Part shown: piece after piece, positions 41,071 through 49,668 of the stretch
Position numbering within the stretch: the first letter of the stretch is position 1
Layout: each line of letters begins with the position of its first letter
Assembly (NCBI RefSeq): GCF_035918235.1
Contig: NZ_CP109485.1
Span: 1,116,001 to 1,180,000, forward strand
DNA from: Streptomyces sp. NBC_01445
Lineage (GTDB): Bacteria; Actinomycetota; Actinomycetes; Streptomycetales; Streptomycetaceae
Reading direction: 5' to 3'
DNA length: 64,000 nucleotides
Notes under the pieces: model-generated
The model's input: the letters and a program-made list of their open reading frames with translations, nothing else
Databases searched by the model: none
What the model was told of the DNA's origin: nothing
Translations under genes and position numbers: made by a program

Positions 41071-42255
41071 ATGAGCATCACAACAGCGTCCCCCTCCACC
41101 CCTTCGCCCGCCTCCGAGCTGCCCAGCGGCCGCAGCGACCTGGTCGTCGTCGGCGCCGGGGTCGTCGGCCTCGCCCACGCCTTCGAGGCCGCCCGGCGCG
41201 GGCTGACCGTCACGGTCATCGAGCGGGACTGGCAGCCCGTAGGGGCTTCGGTACGCAACTTCGGGCACTGCTGCATCACGGCACAGCGCGGCGACCTGCT
41301 GGAACTCGCCTACCGCTCGCGGGCCGGATGGCTGGAGGCCGCGAAGAGCTCGGGCCTGTGGGCCAAGGAGGCCGGCGCGCTCGTGGTGGCGAGGTCGGAG
41401 GCGGAACTGGCGGTCCTGGAGGAGCTGCGCGAGGAGCGCGGCGCGGACACCGTCCGGCTGCGGACCCGCGAGGAGGTCGCGGGCGAACTCGGCCGGGGCG
41501 CCGACGCCGGCGACATCGTGGGCGGCGCCTTCCTCCCCGACGACCTGCGCGTCAACCCCCGCGAGGCCGCCCCGGACCTGGCCGCATGGCTGTCCATACA
41601 GCCCAACGTCACCGTGGTGTGGGGCACGAACGTGAACGGCGTCGAGGAGGGCACCGTCCACACCGGCCGCGGCCCGGTCCACGGCGACCGGATCCTCGTC
41701 TGCGTGGGTCACGACCTGGACCGCCTGTACCCCACGGCGGCGGAGGAGCACGGCATCGAGCGCTGCCGCCTCACCATGGCGCGCGTCGCGGCGCCCGACG
41801 CCTTCCGCACGAACGCGGCGATCCTGACCGCCACGTCCATGCTGCGCTACGACGCCTTCACGGCCATGCCGTCGGGGCCGAGGCTGCGCGAGGAGGTTAT
41901 CGGTCACAGCCCCGAGCTGCTCGACGTCGTCGCGAACGTCATGTTCACCCGGCTGCCCGACGGAACGGTCCTCGTCGGTGACTCGCACGCCTACGGGCGG
42001 ACCGCGATCCCCTTCGAGGACGAGCCGACGGCACAGCTGCTGCTCGACTCGGCGGCCAAGGTCCTCGGCACGGGCGATCTCCAGGTGAAGGAGCGCTGGC
42101 AGGGCGTCTACGCGAGCAGCGGCAGCGGCCCCCTCCTGGTCCGCGACATGGCACCCGGCGTACGGGCCATCTCGGTCACCTCCGGCATCGGTATGACACT
42201 CTCCTTCGGCCTCGCCGCAGCCACGTTCGACGAGTCCCTGGCCGCGACGGCCTGA
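41071..42255 (+). CDS. TIGR03364-type FAD-dependent oxidoreductase (aminophosphonate oxidase-like)
   Basis: The 394-residue protein is a DAO-fold flavoenzyme: SDLVVVGAGVVGLAHAFEAA is the dinucleotide-binding motif, GASVRNFGHCCITAQRGDLL the flavin-side loop and SVTSGIGMTLSFGLAAATFD the C-terminal region. Its place beside a phosphonatase-like HAD and a GntR regulator is the arrangement described for TIGR03364. Members are proposed to deaminate an aminophosphonate such as 2-aminoethylphosphonate or its hydroxy form. The exact substrate here is unknown. ATG 41071 was chosen; ATG 41041 is possible. Confidence 0.8.
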   Translation: MSITTASPSTPSPASELPSGRSDLVVVGAGVVGLAHAFEAARRGLTVTVIERDWQPVGASVRNFGHCCITAQRGDLLELAYRSRAGWLEAAKSSGLWAKEAGALVVARSEAELAVLEELREERGADTVRLRTREEVAGELGRGADAGDIVGGAFLPDDLRVNPREAAPDLAAWLSIQPNVTVVWGTNVNGVEEGTVHTGRGPVHGDRILVCVGHDLDRLYPTAAEEHGIERCRLTMARVAAPDAFRTNAAILTATSMLRYDAFTAMPSGPRLREEVIGHSPELLDVVANVMFTRLPDGTVLVGDSHAYGRTAIPFEDEPTAQLLLDSAAKVLGTGDLQVKERWQGVYASSGSGPLLVRDMAPGVRAISVTSGIGMTLSFGLAAATFDESLAATA

Positions 42256-42640
42256 CCGACCACCCCGGCACAGACGGCAGCCCGCGCCGCGAGCGCGTCT
42301 CGCGGCGCGGGGCCCGGCACCACGCAGCACCGCGGCACGTCGCCCCCCGGCCGTGACGGCCTGAGGACCGCGGGGTCCGGCCAGGAGTTGATCAAGTTTT
42401 TGCCCTTGGCCGGATCCCGCCCGTGCGGCCCGCCCGCATTCCGGCAGTGACCGGCGCGCCGTCGCGATTTGCGATGGGGACCGTTCCACCCTGTCAAGCA
42501 AAGAGCGGCCGAAACCGTCGGGTCACCGGCCTCCGCCGGGTTACCGGCGCGTTGACCGTACACAGCGCCATGTCACACGCTCGACATATAGGTGCTGGAT
42601 ACAACTGATTCGGCGCCAGAACGGCATGCAGGAGGAACGT
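42256..42640. other. intergenic region: terminator and asnB leader
   Basis: A terminator for the oxidase lies at 42281-42311. The remaining 300 bases hold the promoter and leader of asnB; a -35-like TTGACC (42552-42557) is visible, but no matching -10 is certain. No gene is seen. Confidence 0.4.
42281..42311 (+). terminator. oxidase terminator
   Basis: A perfect 13-bp stem (42281-42293 and 42299-42311) with a 5-base loop lies 26 bases after the stop of the FAD oxidoreductase gene. Confidence 0.7.
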
Positions 42641-44482
42641 ATGTGTGGCATCACCGGCTGGGTCTCCTTCGATCGCGACCTGCGCGCTTCGGCCGACACA
42701 TTGGATGCGATGACGCAGACGATGGAGTGCCGCGGCCCGGACGACCGCGGCACGTGGACCGAGGGGCCCGCGGCGCTCGGCCACCGCAGGCTGGCGATCA
42801 TCGACCTGCCGGGCGGGCGTCAGCCGATGACCGCCGAGACACCGCGCGGCACCGTCGCGCTCGTGTACTCCGGCGAGACGTACAACTACACGGAACTCCG
42901 CCGCGAACTGACCGGACACGGCCACAGGTTCACCACCGAATCCGACACCGAGGTCGTGCTGCGCGGCTACCTGGAGTGGGGCGAGGGGCTGGCCGAGCGC
43001 CTCAACGGCATGTACGCGTTCGCCGTCTGGGACGGCCGCGAGAACAAGCTCGTGATGATCAGGGACCGCATGGGCATCAAGCCGTTCTATTTCTACGAGA
43101 CTCCGGACGGCGTCCTCTTCGGGTCCGAGCCCAAGGCGATCCTCGCCAATCCGCTCGCGAAGTCACGCGTGACGTTGGACGGCCTGCGGGAGCTGTTCAC
43201 CATCGTGAAGACGCCGGGCCACGCGGTCTGGGACGGGATGCACGAGGTGGAGCCGGGCACCATCGTGACCGTCGACCGGAGCGGGCTGCGGCAGCGGGCG
43301 TACTGGACGCTGGAGACCCGCCCGCACACCGACGACCGCGAGACGTCGATCGCGACCGTGCGCTCGCTCCTCGACGACATCGTGCGCCGCCAGCTCGTCT
43401 CCGACGTGCCGCGCTGCACGCTGCTGTCCGGCGGCCTCGACTCGTCCGCCATGACGGCGATCGCGGCGCGGCAGCTCGGTGAACAAGGCGAGACCGTACG
43501 CAGCTTCGCCGTGGACTTCGTGGGCCAGACGGAGAACTTCGTCGCCGACGGGATGCGCGGCACACCCGACACGCCGTACGTGCACGATGTGGCGAAGGCG
43601 GCCGGCACCGACCACCGCGACATCGTCCTCGACTCGAACGAGCTGGCCGACCCCGAGGTGCGCGCCCGGGTGATCCGGGCCCGTGACATCCCCGCGGGCT
43701 TCGGGGACATGGACGCGTCGCTCTATCTGCTGTTCCGGGCGATCAGGGAGCACTCGACCGTCGCCCTGTCGGGCGAGTCCGCCGACGAGGTGTTCGGCGG
43801 CTACCTCCAGTTCTTCGACGAGGAGGCGCGCAGTGCCTACACGTTTCCGTGGCTGGTGCGCATGTCCCAGCACTTCGGCGACGACTCCGACGTCCTGCGC
43901 GGCGACCTGGCCGGCGCCCTCGACCTAGACGGATACGTCCGCAACAGCTACGCGGGCGCCGTGCGCGGCATCCAACGTCTGGACGGCGAGAGCGACTTCG
44001 AGTTCCGGATGCGCAGGATGTGCCATCTGCACCTGACCCGTTTTGTGCGGGTCCTGCTCGACCGCAAGGACCGCACGAGCATGGCCGTCGGACTGGAGGT
44101 GCGCGTCCCGTTCTGCGACCACCGGCTCGTCGAGTACGTGTACAACACGCCCTGGTCGCTGAAGTCGTTCGACGGCCGGGAGAAGAGCCTGCTGCGCGAG
44201 GCGACCGCGGACGTGCTGCCGAAGTCGGTGTACGACCGGGTGAAGAGCCCGTATCCGTCGACGCAGGACCCGAAGTACGCCGTGGCACTCCAGAACCAGG
44301 CGAAGGATCTGCTCGCCCGGCCGTCGCACCGGGTGTTCGACCTGGTCGACCGGGAGCGGGTGGCGCGGGCCGCGCACCGTGACGTACCGCAGACCGAGCA
44401 GGCGTCCCGGCGCGGGCTCGAACGCACGCTGGACCTCGCGCTCTGGCTCGACATGTACAGCCCTGAGCTGGTCCTTTCCTGA
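42641..44482 (+). CDS. asnB: glutamine-hydrolysing asparagine synthetase
   Basis: The 613-residue enzyme makes asparagine or an amide from an acid, glutamine and ATP. Cys2 in MCGITGWVSF is the glutaminase nucleophile, so the start at ATG 42641 (AGGAGG in front) is certain. The glutaminase domain has FNGMYAFAVWDGREN and IKPFYFYETPDG. The ATP-binding synthetase loop is TLLSGGLDSSAMTAIAARQL. The C-terminal part (DRMGI... and VRVPFCDHRLVEYVYN) matches AsnB rather than antibiotic-cluster lactam or amide synthetases. The gene is monocistronic. Confidence 0.9.
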   Translation: MCGITGWVSFDRDLRASADTLDAMTQTMECRGPDDRGTWTEGPAALGHRRLAIIDLPGGRQPMTAETPRGTVALVYSGETYNYTELRRELTGHGHRFTTESDTEVVLRGYLEWGEGLAERLNGMYAFAVWDGRENKLVMIRDRMGIKPFYFYETPDGVLFGSEPKAILANPLAKSRVTLDGLRELFTIVKTPGHAVWDGMHEVEPGTIVTVDRSGLRQRAYWTLETRPHTDDRETSIATVRSLLDDIVRRQLVSDVPRCTLLSGGLDSSAMTAIAARQLGEQGETVRSFAVDFVGQTENFVADGMRGTPDTPYVHDVAKAAGTDHRDIVLDSNELADPEVRARVIRARDIPAGFGDMDASLYLLFRAIREHSTVALSGESADEVFGGYLQFFDEEARSAYTFPWLVRMSQHFGDDSDVLRGDLAGALDLDGYVRNSYAGAVRGIQRLDGESDFEFRMRRMCHLHLTRFVRVLLDRKDRTSMAVGLEVRVPFCDHRLVEYVYNTPWSLKSFDGREKSLLREATADVLPKSVYDRVKSPYPSTQDPKYAVALQNQAKDLLARPSHRVFDLVDRERVARAAHRDVPQTEQASRRGLERTLDLALWLDMYSPELVLS

Positions 44483-44498
44483 GGAGCCGGGTCCGCTC

Positions 44499-44536
44499 CG
44501 GCGGCAGCGTGCGGCGTCGGCCGGACGCTGCCGCCG
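44499..44536. terminator. shared terminator of asnB and the P450-reductase gene
   Basis: A perfect 12-bp inverted repeat (44499-44510 and 44525-44536) with a 14-base loop lies between the convergent ends of asnB (44482) and the P450-reductase gene (44562). Confidence 0.7.
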
Positions 44537-44561
44537 GGGCGGAGCCATGTCCGCGGAGTCC

Positions 44562-47500
44562 TCAGCCCGCGTAGACGTCCTCCACGTAGCGTCCGTCCAC
44601 GATCAGACCGGCGAGCCAGCGCTCGGCCGCGTCGTCGTCGGCTCCCGGTGTGCGGTCCCGGAACAGGACGCGGAACGCGTCGCGCACGCCGGGCGCCATC
44701 CGGGCCCCGTCACCGCAGACGTAGACGCGCGCCCCGGCCCCGAGCAGCGCCCACAGTTCGTCTGCCTCGGCGGCCACCCGGTGCTGGACGAAGGCGTGGC
44801 CCGCCTCGGGCGCCTCACTGAAGACGGGGCGCAGGGAGACGGCGCCCGCGGCCTCGGCGGCGCGCAGTTCGTCGGCGTGCAGGAAGTCACCTTGGGGGTG
44901 GTCGCAGCCGAAGTAGCACAGGGCGGGCGCGAGCGGGGTGCCTGCGGCCAGCAGCGCGCCGCGGTCGGCGACGGCGCCGCGGAACGGGGCGAGGCCCGTC
45001 CCCGCGGCGATCATGACGACCGGGGTCTCCGAGTCGTTCGGGACGCGGAAGACCTCGCGGCACGGCTGGACGCGCGCGAGCACCGTGTCACCGGGCCGCA
45101 GCCCGGCCAGGTACGCCGATCCGGTGCCGCGGAACCGGCCGCGGCCCGAGCGGGCCGGGGCGTCGAGGACGGACACCATGAGGTCGGCGTGCGTGGGGCT
45201 CCGCTCGGTGCTCGACGAGATCGAGTAGTGCCGGGGCTTCAGCGGCGGGAGCAGGTCGAGGAGTTGCGGCCAGGTCAGTGCGCCGCGCAGGGCGGGGTGG
45301 TCCTCCACGAGTTCGACGAGCGTGCGCGGGTCGTCGGCGAGGTCCGCGAGCGCCGCCTTTTCGGGAGGGCATGGGTTCGCCTGGGCGAGCAGCGCCACCT
45401 GGTCCGGGGTGGGAAGGTGTCCCAACTCGACGTGGGAGGTGAGGAGTTCACGGACGGTCAGCGGGCGGTCGAGCGCGAGCCCGTCGCGGCGCGGGCGCCG
45501 GGCCCTGATGTCGAGGACCGTGTCCAGGCCGACACCGAAGGCGGCGGCCGTCCGCTCGACAAGCGCGGGATCCTGGGCGGGCAACACCGTGAGATGGTCG
45601 CCCGTGCGGTACGTGACGCCCTCGGGCAACGCGAGACGCACGAAGCGCTTGGTGCGCGGGTGGTCGGGCGCGGTGAGGGAACTTGCCTCGGTGACGGTGA
45701 ACGGGACGAGCCCGTGCCGGGCTGCCGCGGCGTCGAGCGGCCCGCCGCCGATCTCCCGGATCTCGTACGCGTCCTCGGGCTCCGCGGCATCGGCCGGAGC
45801 CGCGTCGGGATCCCCGTACTGCGTGAGGAGCGCCGCGCGCAGCCCGGTCGTGAACGTGCGGACGGTGGCGTTGAGGTCGCCGGAGGCGTCGGCCGCGGCG
45901 CGCTCGCACAGGCGGGTGCCGCCGAGCGCGTCGAGCCGTTCGTCGATGCGGGTCGGTACGTGCTGGTAGGTGGCCGCCCAGTTGCGGTCACCCACGCCGA
46001 GGACCGCGTAGGTGACGTCGTTCGCGGCGCCGTCCTGCGCACCGTCGAGCCAGGCCGCGAACTCGGCCGCGTCGTCGGTGGGCCGGCCGTTGTAGGAGGC
46101 CGCGACCACGACGACGGGGCGGTCGGTGGGCAGCGCTCCCGCGTGGGTGTCGAGCGGTGCGACGGCCGTGTCGCAGCCCAGCGCGGCGACGTCGTCGGCG
46201 AGCTGCTCGGCGAGGCCGCGGCAGGTCCCGTAATTGCTGCCGTGCAGGAACAGGACCCCGGTGCCGGGCCGCACCCGGGCGGGCAGCGTGTCCGGCGCGG
46301 CGGTCCGCTCCTCCACGGGCGCGTGGCCCGGCAGGGCCGGGTGGTTCCGGTCGGCGGAGGTGCGCGGGACGAGCGTGAGGGTGAAGCCCTCGGGCTTGAG
46401 CGTCAGCGTCTCCTTGACCGTGAGCTCGTAGTCGGCGTGATCGACGAGCCGGTAGCGGTGCACCAGGAGAGCGAGCAGCATCGTCGCCTCGTGGAGCGCG
46501 AACTGCCGCCCGATACAAGCGCGTTCACCAGTTCCGAACGGCTTGAAGGCGTGCGGCGAGCGCGCGGCCTCCGCCTCGGGTGTGAACCGGGAGGGGTCGA
46601 ACAGCTCCGGGTTGTCGCCCCACACGGGCTGCCGGTGCAGCATCGGCGCGAGGACGGTGACCGCCTGCCCGGCGCGCAGCGGGATGCGTCCGCCGAGGAG
46701 CGTGTCCTCGCGCGCGTGGCGGCTGAACGCGGCCGCGGTCGGCCACAGGCGCAGCGCCTCGTTCAATACCTGCCGCGTGTACGTGAGCCGGCCGACCTCG
46801 TCGAAGGTGGGCTCGGGGTCGGCCGCGTCCCCGAACAGGGCGTCGGCCTCACGGCGTACGAGGTCGAGCACGGCCGGGTGCTTGGCCAGGTAGTACAGCG
46901 CGAAGGACATCGCGCCGGAGGTGGTCTCGTGGCCCGCGATGAGGAAGGTGATGACCTGGTTGCGGATGTTCGCCGTGTCGAGCGCGCTGCCGTCGGGGTG
47001 GCGGGCGGTGAGCATCAGGCCGAGCAGGTCGTCGCCTTCGGGCGCGTCGGTGCGCGCCGCGATGACGTCGTCGACCACCTGCGCCAGATAGTCCGCGTCG
47101 GCCTTGAACGCGGCGTCGGCGGCCGAGTGGTCGGCCCCGGGCGTGCGGGCGAGCCGCTTCATCGACCATTCGAGGCAGCGGACCATGGCCTCCACGAAGG
47201 GGTGCGGCTCGGAGCCCTCGAAGGACCCGAAGTCGTAGCCGAAGCCCGCGAGTCCGATGGTGTCGAGGGTCATCCGTGTCATGTCGCCCGGCACGTCCAC
47301 GGGGCTGCCCGAGCGCGCGGCGCGGTCCCAGGACTCGATGAGGCGGCGGGACACCTGGTACATCACGGGGTGGTAGGTCCGCATGGAGCCCAGGGCGAAC
47401 GCGGGCATGAGGATGTCGTGGGCGCGGGCCCAGTTCGGTTCGTCGTTGTACGCGGTGAAGAGGCCGTCGGACGTGAAGTGGCGGACGTTCTCCAGGGCCG

Positions 47501-47729
47501 GGCCGACGTGCTTGGCGAACCGGGTCTCGTCGGCGAGTTCGGTGACGAGGTCGAGGTCGCTGACGAAGAGGGCGTCGCGGCCGTGCAGCCTGCGCACGAG
47601 TGCGGGGCCGTGGCGGCGCGTCAGCTCCATGGCCTGCTGGAGCGGCGCGGGTCCCGGACCCGTGGCGGAGATGTCGATGAGCGGAAGGCCGTCGGTGGGG
47701 GCCGGCGGGAGCAGCGCGGAGTCGGGCAT
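44562..47729 (-). CDS. self-sufficient P450-NADPH reductase fusion (CYP102-like)
   Basis: The 1055-residue protein has the P450 BM3 layout. The P450 part has AGHETTSGAMSFALYYLAKH, ExxR in NEALRLWPTA and the haem loop FKPFGTGERACIGRQFALHE (Cys405). A FMN flavodoxin domain follows (VLFLHGSNYGTCRGLAEQLA). The FAD/NADPH part has RHYSISSS, MIAAGTGLAPFRG, YVCGDGARMAPGVRD and the C-terminal RYVEDVYAG. BM3-type fusions hydroxylate fatty acids with no separate partner. ATG 47729 was chosen although its ribosome site is poor. A PAS-LuxR gene is divergent. Confidence 0.9.
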   Translation of the reverse strand: MPDSALLPPAPTDGLPLIDISATGPGPAPLQQAMELTRRHGPALVRRLHGRDALFVSDLDLVTELADETRFAKHVGPALENVRHFTSDGLFTAYNDEPNWARAHDILMPAFALGSMRTYHPVMYQVSRRLIESWDRAARSGSPVDVPGDMTRMTLDTIGLAGFGYDFGSFEGSEPHPFVEAMVRCLEWSMKRLARTPGADHSAADAAFKADADYLAQVVDDVIAARTDAPEGDDLLGLMLTARHPDGSALDTANIRNQVITFLIAGHETTSGAMSFALYYLAKHPAVLDLVRREADALFGDAADPEPTFDEVGRLTYTRQVLNEALRLWPTAAAFSRHAREDTLLGGRIPLRAGQAVTVLAPMLHRQPVWGDNPELFDPSRFTPEAEAARSPHAFKPFGTGERACIGRQFALHEATMLLALLVHRYRLVDHADYELTVKETLTLKPEGFTLTLVPRTSADRNHPALPGHAPVEERTAAPDTLPARVRPGTGVLFLHGSNYGTCRGLAEQLADDVAALGCDTAVAPLDTHAGALPTDRPVVVVAASYNGRPTDDAAEFAAWLDGAQDGAANDVTYAVLGVGDRNWAATYQHVPTRIDERLDALGGTRLCERAAADASGDLNATVRTFTTGLRAALLTQYGDPDAAPADAAEPEDAYEIREIGGGPLDAAAARHGLVPFTVTEASSLTAPDHPRTKRFVRLALPEGVTYRTGDHLTVLPAQDPALVERTAAAFGVGLDTVLDIRARRPRRDGLALDRPLTVRELLTSHVELGHLPTPDQVALLAQANPCPPEKAALADLADDPRTLVELVEDHPALRGALTWPQLLDLLPPLKPRHYSISSSTERSPTHADLMVSVLDAPARSGRGRFRGTGSAYLAGLRPGDTVLARVQPCREVFRVPNDSETPVVMIAAGTGLAPFRGAVADRGALLAAGTPLAPALCYFGCDHPQGDFLHADELRAAEAAGAVSLRPVFSEAPEAGHAFVQHRVAAEADELWALLGAGARVYVCGDGARMAPGVRDAFRVLFRDRTPGADDDAAERWLAGLIVDGRYVEDVYAG

Positions 47730-47871
47730 GGGGGCGGCAACTGCCTTTCGCGGTACGGAGTTCGATGCCTGTCCAGCTTGGTCCCGCGGCCCCACCGGGC
47801 CGGGCCTCCGCACTGCATGATTGTGTAGTGACCTGCGGCGATCCGTGCTTGCGCTCGCGGGGCGGACGTGC

Positions 47872-47919
47872 CATGGGTCCGGACGCGGCATGGCGCCGGA
47901 CCGGACATGGGTCCGGACG
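47872..47919. promoter_or_regulatory. repeat-rich region between the P450 fusion and the PAS-LuxR gene
   Basis: The 14-mer CATGGGTCCGGACG occurs at 47872-47885 and 47906-47919, and the half-site CCGGAC recurs between and after these copies. The 234-base gap lies upstream of both genes. The repeats are likely binding sites for a regulator, most simply the PAS-LuxR protein. Confidence 0.45.
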
Positions 47920-47963
47920 GTGACGGTCACGGCACCGGACGTGACATGGGAAAGGGGTGCGCG

Positions 47964-48593
47964 ATGGACGGCGTGCTGTGGCGCAATCGCGCGATGCTGC
48001 TCTTCGACCGGATCCCGATGCCCGTCGCGGTGTGCGAACCCCGCGGGACGATCATGCTGGCGAACGCGGCGATGGCCGCGGAGTGCGACACCACTCCCGG
48101 CCGCCTGAAGGGCCGGGACATCCTGCACCTGTTCCGCCCGCGGGACGAGTCGCAGCTCCACCGGATCGCCGAGGCGCTGCGCCTGCGGCGGCGCTCCCGC
48201 TACCAGGTCTCGGTCACCTGGGAGACGCCGGACGGGGCGCTGCGGGAGGGCGAGCTGACGGTGGATCCGGTCAGCGACACCGTCGAGCGGACGCCGGATC
48301 TGCTCGTCATGCTGCGGGTCGTCGGCGAACGCCCGGCCACGCTGCCCGACCGGCCGCGGGCGACGGCCGGCGCGGCCGAGTCACGCATCCTGGAGCTGCT
48401 CGCCGCCGGCGCGACCACGGCACAGGCGGCCCGCGAAACGGGCCTGACCACGGACGGCGTCAACTACCACCTGCGGCGCCTGACCCGCCGGTGGGGCGCG
48501 ACGAACCGTACGGAACTGGTCGCGCGCGCCTACGCGTCGGGCGTGCTGATGCCAGGGGTGTGGCCACCGCGGGCCGCGGCACCGGACGGCTGA
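47964..48593 (+). CDS. PAS-LuxR family regulator
   Basis: ATG 47964 has AAAGGGG six bases upstream. The 209-residue product has an N-terminal PAS domain (LLFDRIPMPVAVCEPRGTIM, then MLANAAMAAECDTTPGRLKG) and a C-terminal LuxR helix-turn-helix (AARETGLTTDGVNYHLRRLT). This layout is that of PimM-type regulators of polyene and other clusters, but it is also found outside clusters. PAS domains sense small molecules, redox or light. It probably controls the divergent P450 fusion and itself. Confidence 0.85.
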   Translation: MDGVLWRNRAMLLFDRIPMPVAVCEPRGTIMLANAAMAAECDTTPGRLKGRDILHLFRPRDESQLHRIAEALRLRRRSRYQVSVTWETPDGALREGELTVDPVSDTVERTPDLLVMLRVVGERPATLPDRPRATAGAAESRILELLAAGATTAQAARETGLTTDGVNYHLRRLTRRWGATNRTELVARAYASGVLMPGVWPPRAAAPDG

Positions 48594-48622
48594 CCGCTGA
48601 CCGCTCTCCGTAAGGGGCAGGG

Positions 48623-49165
48623 TTACGCCTCGTCCATGCCGGGGACCGGCGCCCCCGAAGGCAGTCCGGCCTCGACGTAGGCGTCGTAGTGGATCTTCCA
48701 CGGGGCGAGCGTCCCCGCGTGCGGGCCGTCGAAGTTCTCGCCGCGGTCGGCCGCGTCCAGGGCGGTGAGGCAGACCTCCCAGCCCGCCGCGTTGCGGGCC
48801 GCGGTGTCGGCGGCCTCCAGGACATTGGTCAGGGTGAAGCGGGTGCGGCCGGCGTCGAGCGCCTCAAGGTCGAAGCGGAGTTCGTCGCCACCCCAGCTGA
48901 AGGAGAGGTGGCGCGGGGCGTCCACGGCGAGGACGCGGCCGGTCGACTCCGGCATGTTCGGGTCGCCGTGGAAACGGATCACGCCGCCTGCGCGCAGCTC
49001 GATCTCGACCTGGGAAGGGAACCAATGTGCGAGCTCGGCAGGATCGGTGACGTATCGCCAGACCCGCTCGATCGCGTGGTCGTACGTGCGGGTGAAGCGG
49101 ATGGCGGGGCGGCCGTCGTCGAGCGGGGCGTAGCTGCCGGTGGGTCCGGGGTGCGGGGTGGTCAT
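48623..49165 (-). CDS. SRPBCC/AHSA1 domain protein
   Basis: The 180-residue product is a single AHSA1-type START-like domain: FTRTYDHAIERVWRYVTDPA, then ELAHWFPSQVEIELRAGGVI and RFTLTNVLEAADTAARNAAG. Such proteins bind hydrophobic ligands in a cavity, and many are paired with an ArsR-type regulator. ATG 49165 has AAGG in front and lies five bases after the ArsR gene, so the two form an operon. The ligand is unknown. Confidence 0.9.
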   Translation of the reverse strand: MTTPHPGPTGSYAPLDDGRPAIRFTRTYDHAIERVWRYVTDPAELAHWFPSQVEIELRAGGVIRFHGDPNMPESTGRVLAVDAPRHLSFSWGGDELRFDLEALDAGRTRFTLTNVLEAADTAARNAAGWEVCLTALDAADRGENFDGPHAGTLAPWKIHYDAYVEAGLPSGAPVPGMDEA

Positions 49166-49170
49166 GGCCT

Positions 49171-49509
49171 TCAGTCCTTCGCTGGTTCGTCGTCCTCGGG
49201 GGCGTGGGCGTCGAGACGGCGCCCGAGTGCGTCGAGGCGGTCGTTCCACAGGCGCCGGTAGGGCTCGAGCCAGGCGTCGAGCTCGGCGACCGGTCCTGGC
49301 CGGAGCCGGTAGACGCGTCGCTGGGCTTCCTGCTCGACGTCGACCAGGCCCGCCTCGCGCAGTACCCGCAGGTGCTTCGAGGTGCTGGGCTGGCTCAGGC
49401 CGCACGCCTCGACGATCTCACCGACGGGCCGCGGACGCTCGAGCAGCAGCGCGACGATGGCGCGGCGGTGCGGGTCGGCGAGCGCGGTCCAGACGGCAGG
49501 TGCGGGCAT
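49171..49509 (-). CDS. ArsR family regulator
   Basis: ATG 49509 (GGAG in front) gives 112 residues with the ArsR winged helix: MPAPAVWTALADPHRRAIVA, then GLSQPSTSKHLRVLREAGLV and VYRLRPGPVAELDAWL. There are no metal-binding cysteines, so it is the non-metal type often paired with SRPBCC genes, as here. An upstream GTG at 49527 is possible. The A+T-rich palindrome at 49531-49554 in front of it is the likely autoregulatory site. Confidence 0.85.
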   Translation of the reverse strand: MPAPAVWTALADPHRRAIVALLLERPRPVGEIVEACGLSQPSTSKHLRVLREAGLVDVEQEAQRRVYRLRPGPVAELDAWLEPYRRLWNDRLDALGRRLDAHAPEDDEPAKD

Positions 49510-49530
49510 GACTCCAATATGCCTCACCGG

Positions 49531-49554
49531 TTATATGCTGGTCAAGGAATATAA
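49531..49554. promoter_or_regulatory. ArsR-type operator/promoter palindrome
   Basis: TTATAT (49531-49536) and ATATAA (49549-49554) form an inverted repeat with a 12-base spacer directly upstream of the ArsR gene. It is one of the few A+T-rich spots here and also offers a -10 for that gene. Confidence 0.5.
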
Positions 49555-49668
49555 GACGCTGCCGTGGTCGATGCGGCTGCGATGACGACCGTCTCGGCCG
49601 CGGCAGGTCCCGGATAGTGTTCGAAGGTTGAAGCAGCACAGCTCTCGCCACCCGGACCCGGAGCCGCC

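Noticed and set aside
44379..47828. 1149-codon open frame antisense to the P450-reductase gene
   Set aside because: High G+C at third positions keeps the opposite strand open. The sense strand encodes a complete, motif-rich P450-reductase.
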